Shown in pieces: positions 15,219 to 25,000 of a DNA stretch of 64,000 nucleotides (position 1 is the first letter of the stretch; every line of letters starts with the position of its first letter). The notes under the pieces were generated by a model. That model ran no database searches. It was given only the letters and a program-made list of their open reading frames with translations, and was not told the DNA's origin. The translations under genes and the position numbers were made by a program. This stretch comes from Metabacillus arenae. GTDB lineage: Bacteria > Bacillota > Bacilli > Bacillales > Bacillaceae. The stretch spans positions 57,948 to 121,947 of the forward strand of contig NZ_JACXAI010000019.1 in assembly GCF_014773385.1 (NCBI RefSeq), in the 5' to 3' direction.

Positions 15219-17057
15219 CTAATCTTGATTTTCAAACTGCTTTCCTCTCCATTTCCAGTATCTTCTTCGAAAGCTATCATATTGTCTGGAAAGTTCTTTA
15301 TCATTTCTAAAACTTTCCCCATCTTCTTTTAGTCCATGTAATACTCTACTATATTTAGTATGCAAGCTTTCAGGTATCTCCACCATAGGTCCTGGCTCTT
15401 CCTGAATTAAATGATGCAGATTGATTTTTGTGCCGTCTTTTGCATAAGGGGCATCACCTTTTTTCATTAATTCTAAATTTGTGAATCCTCTTTTGTCTTT
15501 TTGATTTATATCAATATCTTTAAGTGTGTAAACTCTCCGACTAACATCTTTTACATTTCCTCCGGATTTTACCTTCCCTTCGACTTCAACAGGATCATAT
15601 TTATTTTTATTCAACCAAGGAACTGTAACATTTTTCCCGGTAAATGGTTTTCTGCTTGGGTCTAAAATGATTTTTGCTTGCGAAATAAGGTTATCTCTCA
15701 ATCCAACCCCATCCACCACATTAAAAGCGACACCATCTGCAGTTGCTAATCGATGTTGAGGAGCATAAGGCATGAAATCGTAAATCGTTAGTTGATCGAC
15801 CGCCGATTTGATTTTGGTTACCCCTTTTGTAGCTGCGGTTTTAGCTGCAGCTGCTCCTGTTTTAGCCACAAGTGCTCCAGACTTTGTAACAGCCCCAGCT
15901 CCTTTAGTCCCAACTACCGATGTTACAACAGTTCCTAATGCATATGTAACCCAGTGTGCTCTAGAATAGGTGTCTCCATTTACCATATCTCTTTCGTATG
16001 AATCAGATATGGCTGCTGCGATTGCTTTTACTTGTTCAGGCGTATTTATGATCGCATTTGTAATAGCTAGGCCTTGTTCAGGTTTGGAGAGATTGGAGAA
16101 CTCCCATGCTCCTTTTGCTAAATCAATCAAACCTGTAACCGTATCTTTTCCGACATCATAGAGACCAACACCAATGCCTTTGGTCATTTCCCAGTTCTGT
16201 TTTGATGACTGCAGTTGGATGACATATTGTTGTTGTGAAAGCGTTAGGTTGTCAAAACCAATTTCATCGGCCTTTTTGAGGTATTCGTCTATGGTGAGGT
16301 TTGCAGGATTTTCAAGTTCAATTTTTAATTTCTCAATGCGTCTTTTTTCAGCTTTTTCTTCTTTATGTATTAGATATTCTTTTGTTTTGGCATCAATTTC
16401 GGCTTTCTGTTTGTATGCTTCACTATTTTGATAGGCATGAATGTTGAAGTAAAGGGGAGAAGTGTTTTTCCCTTGCCTTGTTGCATTCATTAATGCCTTG
16501 GACAGAGCATTGACGGAATCCTGATTCTTTTCTGACTTCGCATATTCGTTTTTCAGTTTTTGATCAAGATCATGGACCTTTTCGACGGTTTCTTTTTGTT
16601 CATCTTCAGCATCGTTGATATGCCTATGAAAAATCTCAGATGAAAAGGGTTCAAGAGAAATAATATCATGAATGTCAGCAAAAATCTTTTTCAGTTCCGA
16701 CTTTTGTTCAGATACCATAACCTTGGCGTTTTTTAGTCCATTTGAAACGGGGTTTTCCAGAAAACGCTCATCGATAAAGGTATCTCCAGAAAGATTAGCA
16801 TCTTCCAGTAATCCAGGAATGCTATCAAGAAAAGCCATTTGACTGTTTACTAGATTCAGCCATTGATCCACAATTCCTGCCTGTTCTTGATAAAAGCTTT
16901 TAATGTTGTCTGCACCTTTCCCATGAAAGTCATCACCGAGATCGGCTACGCCATTGAATGCCTCTTTCAGATTGATGAGCTGCTCTTTAAATTCATTGTA
17001 TTGCTTGGATCGTTCCTCCATTGCCGACAATAGTGTATGGGATTCATAGACTTTCAT
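15219..17057 (-). CDS. LXG polymorphic toxin with LHH nuclease tip
   Basis: 612-residue secreted toxin. Residues 1 to about 200 form the helical LXG domain (MKVYESHTLLSAMEERSKQ start, GKGADNIKSFYQEQAG), which targets the type VII (Esx/Yuk) secretion system. A coiled-coil-rich middle follows, then an Ala/Gly-rich pre-toxin linker (about 330-440; VTYALGTVVTSVVGTKGAGA), and finally, from residue 547, LHHLIQEEPGP with downstream RRRYWKWRGKQF, an HNH/EndoVII-type nuclease of the LHH group. Role: contact-dependent killing of related bacteria. No small Lap/WXG100 chaperone genes are found upstream, where the DNA is decayed. The immunity gene follows at once. No ribosome site better than GGAAG is visible. 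Confidence 0.9.
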   Translation of the reverse strand: MKVYESHTLLSAMEERSKQYNEFKEQLINLKEAFNGVADLGDDFHGKGADNIKSFYQEQAGIVDQWLNLVNSQMAFLDSIPGLLEDANLSGDTFIDERFLENPVSNGLKNAKVMVSEQKSELKKIFADIHDIISLEPFSSEIFHRHINDAEDEQKETVEKVHDLDQKLKNEYAKSEKNQDSVNALSKALMNATRQGKNTSPLYFNIHAYQNSEAYKQKAEIDAKTKEYLIHKEEKAEKRRIEKLKIELENPANLTIDEYLKKADEIGFDNLTLSQQQYVIQLQSSKQNWEMTKGIGVGLYDVGKDTVTGLIDLAKGAWEFSNLSKPEQGLAITNAIINTPEQVKAIAAAISDSYERDMVNGDTYSRAHWVTYALGTVVTSVVGTKGAGAVTKSGALVAKTGAAAAKTAATKGVTKIKSAVDQLTIYDFMPYAPQHRLATADGVAFNVVDGVGLRDNLISQAKIILDPSRKPFTGKNVTVPWLNKNKYDPVEVEGKVKSGGNVKDVSRRVYTLKDIDINQKDKRGFTNLELMKKGDAPYAKDGTKINLHHLIQEEPGPMVEIPESLHTKYSRVLHGLKEDGESFRNDKELSRQYDSFRRRYWKWRGKQFENQD

Positions 17058-17479
17058 TCAGGTAGAATCACTTCCAATCTTTTCTATGTATTTACAACTA
17101 TTGTATCATTAGATTTATGGTAATAATATTCCAAATGTTTGTTCGAGCATGATAAATAGACTTTCAAGGTGGAGGAGATACTTTTTTTGATTTGGCCAAC
17201 AGGAATACAGATAACAAGTTTTATATATAGAAGCTCCTTCTATTTATAGTGTAACTCCTTGGAGGGGCCAGAAACGTATAAAATCGCGTTGATTTTTTTA
17301 CTCATAATGGCAAGCACATACTGAACAATAAGAGGGGATGAAGTAAAGGTACTAGAAAGCTCTTAAAGGGAAAGCTTGTGTATTGTAGACTAATGTAAAA
17401 TAGGGAAAGTGAATAAGTGAAATCTATGCCTGCTTAAATCAATTATTTATCTCGGTCAAACAGCTCTTTCTACTTGGAA
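17058..17479. other. Gap upstream of the LXG toxin
   Basis: About 420 bases with no coding frame that I can support. The promoter of the toxin operon must lie at its left edge on the minus strand, but no convincing -35/-10 pair stands out. Confidence 0.5.
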
Positions 17480-17875
17480 CGAAATCTATGGTCAGGATTT
17501 CTGTTCGACCTGGGTCTATCTGCCTTTGTTGATGAAATTGTTTTCAACAGCTCCTGTGTTGGCATCATTTTTACGACCAATCTACTACAAATATTGGTTT
17601 GATTTCAGATGGTCTCTTTCATACCTTTAGTTGGGTTTGCAACGATCGGATCTTTTGTTTGCTAACTCCGCCGTAGAAATACATTTTGGTTGAAAGGTGG
17701 TGGTGTGGCATAATGCTTGGGGAGATTTATTCTAGTTATACGATGGTACAATCTAACACAAGCTAATGAGAATACCCCAGATCCGCTACGTAGAAAATTA
17801 CGGCTTTATATGGAAAATAAATTGCCGCTGTAATGAGGTTTAGTCAGCATCATACTAGTTTTCGGACCAAAAGAA
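17480..17875 (+). pseudogene. Decayed DUF2243 membrane protein gene
   Basis: Plus-strand fragments in shifting frames read GLSAFVDEIVF, WHHFYDQST, IGLISDGLFHTFSW and YDGTI then HKLMRI with QIRYVENYGF, the order of motifs in DUF2243 membrane proteins (GxxAFVDEIVFHQ, HH, DGLFHAF). Several frameshifts and stops destroy it. In intact genomes this family usually sits beside a CtaG-like protein, as the relic at 18150 shows here. Confidence 0.65.
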
Positions 17876-17905
17876 AATCACGACAATTGAGAGGGGAAGC
17901 CGAAA

Positions 17906-18019
17906 ATGAACGATGATCACGTTCATCATCAAAGTAGTGGAAATTCCTTAAAGCTTATCCTTTTGTCTCTTGCTGTCATGATAGTGATTATATATATTGT
18001 TGCCACCAGTTTTATCTAG
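17906..18019 (+). CDS. Small single-helix membrane protein in a decayed operon
   Basis: 37-residue frame (MNDDHVHHQSSGNSLKL, then a hydrophobic helix LILLSLAVMIVIIYIVAT ending SFI) with GAGAGGGGA 9 bases upstream of ATG. It is the only intact reading frame between the DUF2243 and CtaG-like relics. It has the form of small helper proteins of membrane operons; it may be intact only by chance of its short length. Confidence 0.45.
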   Translation: MNDDHVHHQSSGNSLKLILLSLAVMIVIIYIVATSFI

Positions 18020-18149
18020 TCCGTTATCACAAAAGTGGCCATAATACAGAACCACCTTCTGGTTTTTCAGAGTTATCTGCCTAGCTTCCGCAGTGATAGG
18101 ACCTACAGAGTATCGTTCTTATAATAATTTCTCTGCTTGATCATTTACA

Positions 18150-18440
18150 TTTTTGAATGCTGGCTTCACTTCTTATGGTCCTAGCTGCCCCGATGGCTCT
18201 TGCTCTGCAGAGACTGCATGTGAAGCTAGCGCAACGAGTTTGTTAAAAAGTTGGCCTGTAGAAACTTCTAAGGACCTATTGTTGTATTCTTGCTCAATAT
18301 GGGAGGACTACTATGGGTCCTCTATACGACAGTATTATACTTGGCGATGCACTAAAATCTATATCTTCACTGGTTTATTCACTTCCATATTTTCTTTGCA
18401 GGCTAAGTGCCCATTTATAAGGGAAGACACAAATAGGAAA
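18150..18440 (+). pseudogene. Decayed CtaG-like (caa3 assembly) membrane protein gene
   Basis: Fragments on the plus strand read MLASLLMVLAAPMALALQ then RLHVKLAQRV, followed in other frames by YTTVLYLAMH and LHWFIHFHIFFAG. These are successive helices of CtaG/caa3-type copper-related membrane proteins. Internal stops and frameshifts make it non-functional. Together with the DUF2243 relic it marks a dead respiratory-membrane operon at the left edge of the defence island. Confidence 0.6.
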
Positions 18441-18588
18441 AAAGTTATAAAAAAAGTATTTGCATATAAGTTTTATAAAAAATGACCTAAAGACCCGAAT
18501 CTTTAGTACTGTTTTATGTTATTTCTTTCAAATAATGTGGTAAAATAATGCAAGAGAAGCTAAAACATGTAGATAAAAAATTATGTAG

Positions 18589-18638
18589 GACAAATTTTGT
18601 CGAACAAATGAACTTATAAAAATATTGTATTACAATAT
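18589..18638. promoter_or_regulatory. Two perfect palindromes upstream of sspF
   Basis: GACAAA-T-TTTGTC (18589-18601) and ATATTGTA-T-TACAATAT (18622-18638) are both perfect inverted repeats, spaced about 33 bases centre to centre, 60-110 bases before the sspF start. Neither has a T-run. They are the only strong symmetric elements in the leader of the defence operon and are candidate operator sites; no regulator gene lies adjacent. Confidence 0.5.
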
Positions 18639-18700
18639 AGATACAAAGGTTAAAAATATGTTACGTATTTATAAATTTACTGGAAGGTTTTGGGGGGATT

Positions 18701-20398
18701 ATGTTGAAGGGTAACTCTTTTATTTATTATTTAGATCAATATAATGTTCTATCACCCAATCATTCTAAAATATATGATGAGTACACGATAGAATCAGATA
18801 TTGAAAATTCATATGCTTTCACTATTAAAACTAAGATTGAACAAAAATTAATTAGTATTTTTGAATCGCATCCACATAGTATAATTTTGACTGGAAATGC
18901 CGGAGATGGCAAAACAAGGCTTTGTAGAATTATTCATGATTATTTTAGTGATGGTATTTTACAAACATGGCCTGAAAATGGAATTGTAGAATTTTCTTTT
19001 AGTAAAGGAAAAATTAGGATTGTTAAAGACATATCTGAATTAAAAGAAGAAGTGATTGAAAAAGAACTATCTCAACTGCAACGATACATCAACTCAAACC
19101 ATAAAGAAAAAATATATTATCTTATTGCTGCTAATGAAGGTAAACTTTCAAAATTTCTATCGCAATATGACTGTCTAAATGATTTATTAGGTGAAGTTTC
19201 AAAGAGATTCAGATCTTACAAAAATAATAACAACCAATTTAGTATATTTAACCTTTTAGATGTAACATCTTCTGTATATGTTGAGAAGGTCCTAACTGAA
19301 TGGAATAAGGAAGAGAATTGGATTTGTTGTCATAGTTGTCCAAGGAAAAAACGTTGCATAATTCACATGAATCATGATCGTACAACTAATAAACACATCC
19401 AAGATAAAATAATTGAACAGTATAAACTGCTTGATTACCTTGATACACATATCACAATGAGAGAGATGCTAATACATATTAGTTATATGTTAACAGGTGG
19501 TTATACATGTAATGACATTTTTAATGCAGACTACCAGGAATTTGAGCAACAAACAAAAAAATCATATTATCAAAATTTTTATGGCCACGAACTAGATGAA
19601 AATGCTTTCTCTGAAATGAATGCTCTAAAGATATTTAAAGCGCTTGATCCAGGTATTTATTCTCATTCATTTATAGATGATTTTATTATAAATGGGGATA
19701 TAAACGGGGATATAGAAACTGAACAGGCACATAATCTCTTGATAAATGACTCTTTAGATTTACAATTAGGTTTTTTCAAAAAGAAATTAAAGCTTTACAG
19801 AGATTATGATGTAGATAAGAATCATAATATTATTGAAGAGTGGATACCTAAACTTAGAAGGAAGTATTTTTATGAAACTCCACCAAAAGGTGATTTAAAC
19901 ACAAATCAATTATTACCATTTGAGTATATAAGTGAGTATATTTCTTTGTTCAACAATGATAAGAATCAAATCATTATCAAAAAGAACTTAATAGATGGAC
20001 TAAATAGAGTATTTTCAGGAAGACTTACAGAAGCAAATAAATCCTATCTATTAGCAACAAATAAAAATCTAATGGTATATGATCAGTTTAGACCAAATAA
20101 GGATATTGATCTGATACAAGAAGAAGAAAGAAAAGACTTAGATAGAGTACCATCTAATTTTTCATTTGTAGTATCTGATGAAGTTGAATTAAAAATTAAT
20201 TTAGCAGTATTTGAATATTTAATGAGGGCTAGTGGCGGAGGAACCCATAATGTTCTTCAACAGGAAGCTGAAATATTAATAGATACATTTAAGAATGAAT
20301 TAATTCGTATAAGCAAACCTGAGGAATTTGAACTAAATATTTTAAGGTTTGATAGTAAATCTGGACTCTTTATAGAAGACGAAATAAGTTTATTATAA
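18701..20398 (+). CDS. sspF: SspF/DptF-like P-loop protein of the phosphorothioate restriction module
   Basis: 565-residue NTPase. Walker A is LTGNAGDGKT at residues 63-72. A Cys-rich knuckle (ICCHSCPRKKRC, about 208-220) could bind metal. The rest is helical and poorly conserved. It opens a three-gene run (565, 535 and 1697 residues, the last with a C-terminal FtsK/HerA-type motor), the layout of DptFGH and SspFGH, which restrict DNA lacking phosphorothioate marks. The start has a GGGGGG site 4 bases before ATG. The modification genes follow downstream (sspBCD). Assignment rests on gene order, length and motif; the choice between Ssp and Dpt naming follows the adjacent DUF4007-ATPase-PAPS reductase set. 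Confidence 0.75.
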   Translation: MLKGNSFIYYLDQYNVLSPNHSKIYDEYTIESDIENSYAFTIKTKIEQKLISIFESHPHSIILTGNAGDGKTRLCRIIHDYFSDGILQTWPENGIVEFSFSKGKIRIVKDISELKEEVIEKELSQLQRYINSNHKEKIYYLIAANEGKLSKFLSQYDCLNDLLGEVSKRFRSYKNNNNQFSIFNLLDVTSSVYVEKVLTEWNKEENWICCHSCPRKKRCIIHMNHDRTTNKHIQDKIIEQYKLLDYLDTHITMREMLIHISYMLTGGYTCNDIFNADYQEFEQQTKKSYYQNFYGHELDENAFSEMNALKIFKALDPGIYSHSFIDDFIINGDINGDIETEQAHNLLINDSLDLQLGFFKKKLKLYRDYDVDKNHNIIEEWIPKLRRKYFYETPPKGDLNTNQLLPFEYISEYISLFNNDKNQIIIKKNLIDGLNRVFSGRLTEANKSYLLATNKNLMVYDQFRPNKDIDLIQEEERKDLDRVPSNFSFVVSDEVELKINLAVFEYLMRASGGGTHNVLQQEAEILIDTFKNELIRISKPEEFELNILRFDSKSGLFIEDEISLL

Positions 20399-20411
20399 AG
20401 GAGAATATTGG

Positions 20412-22019
20412 ATGGCTATGAAACGGGAAAGTGTAGAAGAATTTTCTGCACAATTGTCAGCTCAAATTTGGGGACACAGATTTAAAGATGGTCAAAAAGG
20501 ACCTGAGTATGTACTAGAATTTTTAAATGTTTTAAAAGGAACAAATTATAATTTTTCAGCAAAAGACTATTTTAGAGTCCGCTCAACAGGACTTAGACAG
20601 TTTATATTTGAAGGTGATAAAGAAGGAGCAAAAGCTGAAATTGTTAGCCTTACAACTGAACAAAAAGAATCTCTATATAAACTTGTTGAGAATAAAGATG
20701 AGCTAAATGTAATACGAGATTTTTTTCGCAACTTAGAAATACCTTTAACTGACGGAACTGGAAAGACAGCTAATAGATCTTGGTATGCCAAAACGTTATA
20801 TCCTTTACATGAATCTTTATTGTTTTTTGAGCTAAGAACACATAATAATAACAGTAACAAATCTTATAGTTATGAAAGAAACTTCTTTGCTAGGGGCGGA
20901 GAACTATATTTTCTTATGCTTTCTCATGGTACTGAAAATAATTTAGTCCTAAGAAATAAAATTGAGGAGCGTCTGCAAGAACTTCTAGGAAGGAATAAAG
21001 CTATAGAGAATATTGTAAGTAAAATCTCTAACTGCCTTGAAAAAGGAAGCCAAAAGAAAAAAGTAGAAACATATCCTTTAAAAAAAGTTGAAGGTAATAC
21101 AAAAGAATACCCTTATTTACCTACTACTAACAATCCTCTCTATATTGAATTTGCAGAGGAATTTTATAGATTAATTAGTTTAAATATAGATATATACGAA
21201 CTATTTGAGTTAATGACTAGTTTAATTACGTTCCAATTAGCACGATATATGTTAAATCGAGCTCTAATAAATAAAGATGATTCTTTTTATATGTTTTTTG
21301 ATTGTTTAGGTGCACAGGTTGGACCGATTCAGAAACTATCAGCTAAATCTTTTAGTGAGAATGAGTTACTAATTAAAAATAAATTCGAACATTACTTTCA
21401 ACAAATATTTACTGAAAAACTCAATTCAGAAGAATTTGTAAATGAAAATCTAGCACAATGGCATGAAAATCCTGAAGAATTAATTAATATACTAGGCCTA
21501 AGCCGTTTATCTAAAGTTAGGAAAAACAAGATAGCTAAGATTATACAAAAATGTAATTTTTATTCGGATATAATGACAAAATTGTTTATTGTTGTAAAAG
21601 ATATAGTTTCAGATCAATTGAAAAAACATCAATTAAGTATTGTCAGAGGATTGGCAAGAGATGGGGGATTTGGAGGGTATCGCAAAGGAAGTAAATATAG
21701 ATACTTTATGTCTGATAATTTTATTCAGGTGTTAGTTTATGCAAATTTAGAGCCTAATAAACAAATGGAATTTAATATATTTTTAGAAAAATTGTATAAA
21801 AAATATGGATTTATTATTGGAGAACTTCAAGCAAAGGGAAATGGCATTTATGAAAAGTCAAAATTAAATGTTAGCTATTTTCAAAAAAATGAATATGCAC
21901 TTAGAGAAAAATTAAGACATAATGGTCTTCTAATTGAGTACTCAGACGCTACTGCTATGATCAGTAATCCATATGAATACTCACAGGCAGGGCAGGTGGT
22001 AGAAAATGAAAACGTATAA
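20412..22019 (+). CDS. sspG: SspG/DptG-like restriction component
   Basis: 535-residue protein, mostly charged and helical, with no catalytic motif I can point to. It starts at ATG 20412 with AAAGGAG 9 bases upstream, 13 bases after sspF, and its end overlaps the start of sspH by 14 bases, so the three are translationally linked. By position it equals the middle member of SspFGH/DptFGH systems. A short Gly-rich basic turn (RDGGFGGYRKGSKYR, about residue 420) stands out and might contact nucleic acid (inference). Without a search the family assignment is positional. Confidence 0.65.
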   Translation: MAMKRESVEEFSAQLSAQIWGHRFKDGQKGPEYVLEFLNVLKGTNYNFSAKDYFRVRSTGLRQFIFEGDKEGAKAEIVSLTTEQKESLYKLVENKDELNVIRDFFRNLEIPLTDGTGKTANRSWYAKTLYPLHESLLFFELRTHNNNSNKSYSYERNFFARGGELYFLMLSHGTENNLVLRNKIEERLQELLGRNKAIENIVSKISNCLEKGSQKKKVETYPLKKVEGNTKEYPYLPTTNNPLYIEFAEEFYRLISLNIDIYELFELMTSLITFQLARYMLNRALINKDDSFYMFFDCLGAQVGPIQKLSAKSFSENELLIKNKFEHYFQQIFTEKLNSEEFVNENLAQWHENPEELINILGLSRLSKVRKNKIAKIIQKCNFYSDIMTKLFIVVKDIVSDQLKKHQLSIVRGLARDGGFGGYRKGSKYRYFMSDNFIQVLVYANLEPNKQMEFNIFLEKLYKKYGFIIGELQAKGNGIYEKSKLNVSYFQKNEYALREKLRHNGLLIEYSDATAMISNPYEYSQAGQVVENENV

Positions 22020-25000
22020 TCAGATATTAGGGAAATGGATTTTTAATATATTATTAGCACATTTTAAAGAACAGAAACAAGAAATTACTGATAAATTATT
22101 TATTAAAATAAATGGTTTAACAAATGAAAATGTGGAGGCTGTTTTATGTGAATTAAAGAATAGATCTAATTTATTGGAAGAATTTTATTCACTTACAGTA
22201 AGGACAATTAAACCGGTTAATGGATTTAGTGATTACAAACTTCAACCAATAGAAACAAGCACTTGGTTACGTAATTATACTTTTTCAGGAAATGCACTTG
22301 TAATTATTATTAATGATCATACACCAGAGGCACAAAGCTTAGAAAATCTTTTCTCAATTGATGAAGCATACTTACTTTCGGATTTTGGATTGAAGAGTTT
22401 ATACTCCCTACTTTCTGAATATGGAATAGCTGCGGAAGAAATTGAAAGTCTACAAGAATTCTTTAGAATGTATAGTAGTTTAACTGAACCACAACTCCGT
22501 TATATCTTAAGATTCTTAGATAAGGTAGTAAATCAAGATTCACCCTCTATTATAGAAAAGATTCAAACAAATTTACCTGAACTTAATTTATTTAGAGATA
22601 AAAATTTAATTATTGGAAGTAAAGGATTAAAAAGATTAAATGCTAACTTCTTACTTGCAAATCTTCAAAAAAATAACGGTGATTTAGATACTGAAAAATT
22701 ACAGAACAATCTTTATACATTTATTGAAGCTGAAGAAAAAAATAATTTTACTAATGAGATTTGGTCTGGTGTTAATCCTTCCGAATTTGAATTAGAAGTA
22801 ATTGATTTTCTTAATCATAAGAATTTAATTCTCTTAAAATATGACTTTAATGTAGTAGAGTCGGTTTTAAATTTCAAAACTAAAACGACATTACCTGAAA
22901 AGATTAGAGAAACCTTAACTCTTAATAGTAATCTAATGAAAGAACAAATTGAAAAAATTGAAGATGGAATTAGCGAAATTGAAAAAAATCAAAATGCTGA
23001 TGCTATTCAAGATTTCTTTGAAGAATTTGAAAGTGAATTATCAAAGACACCAGGTTTAGTCAAAGCCATTAGTAGGCGTATTGAAAAACTTCGGCATCCC
23101 AAAATTTATTGTGATTTAATAAATGCATTGCACTATGAAGCTTTTTCAATGATTGAAGAAAATACTAGTGCAATAAATAATACTTCTTATCTTAGGTTAA
23201 CAATCAATTCAACCAAACTAACATTTAAGGCAAGTGAACTTCTTAAGATATACCTTAAAAACTTTACTAGTGTTGTTCCAATGATTAAATTAGATAACAA
23301 TTTGTTAGATAATATTAAAATTGATGAATCTGCAAATGAAGAGGAGTTATCATTCAAACTTACGTTAATTAATAATGATCAATCCTTCTCTCAAGAAACC
23401 TTTAAAGTTACAGGGTTTAATGATCTTAAGTTACTTTCCTTAGTAGAAGCCATTTTTGAACAAAAAATACCATATCTTAGAAACTATCAAGAAGAAGAAA
23501 TTGAACTACTTGATGTTAAAGAATTGGTATATAAACAAATTCAAGGTTACATATCAATTAATGAACCAGGTGTGAAAGAGCATTACAATCTTTTCTCGGC
23601 TTTTCTTGAAAAATATACTAATACTCTTAATAAGGTAGTAACTGATGGTATTTTTAGTATTGAGATAAATACTTTAAAAGAAGAACTTAACTTATTGTTA
23701 AGAGGAGTTACTTCTTCGGTGATTGTCTCTAGTCACATTTATAAATTTATAAATAATATTGGTTCGATTGATACTCTCGATGTTAAATTAGGCCAATCTG
23801 GATATAGTGATGAAAGGGTTGTAACAATCTTTCACCCAATAAGATTAATCAGTTATATCTCTAGGTACCAAAGTCTTAATGAACAAATAACAGAATGGAT
23901 TAATCGAAGTATCCATAGTGATTTAGAAGTGACAAACTTAGATGATTATCTTGAGTATGTAAATGAAAAAACTCTACATCTTGCTCCAAGATATTTTTCT
24001 AGTGACGGAGATGATTCTTTTCTAATTGAAGTAAATGAGGTATTAGGTGAGGGTCAATTTATTCTTAATTCAAAACGAACTGAGAATATGGATTATCTTT
24101 CTACAGAATTATCTGAAGAGCTTGTTAGAAGTGTAAAAAACTACTTTGAAGTGTATCCATATGCTAAAGACGGAATGGATATCTTATTTTTATATTGTCA
24201 GAGTGCCGATATCATTACAAAGTCAATCGATGTTTTATTTAATAAGATCAAATCGTTACGAAAATTAAAAATCACTGTTCATTCAACTCAAGCTGCATAT
24301 GTACACCAGAAAATTAATCAGTGGATTAAACAAAAAGAAGAGTACACAAATCCAGATAGATTTGGGAAATTCCCAAGCGTTGAAGTGAAAGTGATTTCTG
24401 GTAATACTATAAACGAAATTTCAAGACAGATAAATTCACATATGATTGATGCGGATTTAGTAGTCTTAGCCGATTATTTTGGCCAGAGTAACCAAATAAA
24501 ATATGACTTTGACAAAATTGAATTTAGACAAACAGATAACTGGTTTGGTGTGGTTTATAAAGAACCATTATTAGAAACTGAACAAATGAAACGAATCTCA
24601 TATGTAAGTGAAGATTTACCAGAATTATTAAAGTCTTTCTATCAATTACAGTACATTTATCAGAAAAAAGAGATGCTAGCTCCTAATGAATTATATATAT
24701 TGAAAAACAAAATTTCACTATCTAATTTCTCTGATAATGAGTTAATTGATTATATGCATGAGAACTTTAATTGGATTATGTTTATGGATCGATATCTTGA
24801 TAAGTCATTATTGGAAAAAGCCTCGTCAAAAGCACAAATTATCCAATATAAATCTAAAGCTGGAACAAATAAAAACTTTAAATTAATAGTTTCATCTTCT
24901 GAATATATTAAGAAGCTAAATTCCAATAATCATGACTATGAATACTATGATCGTTTAAAAAAGAAACTTTCATTAATTTTGAAAAATGATTATATTAGTA

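Noticed and set aside
18153..18485. 110-codon frame as a novel Cys-rich protein
   Set aside because: It is an out-of-frame reading of the CtaG-like relic; the family similarity is in another frame.
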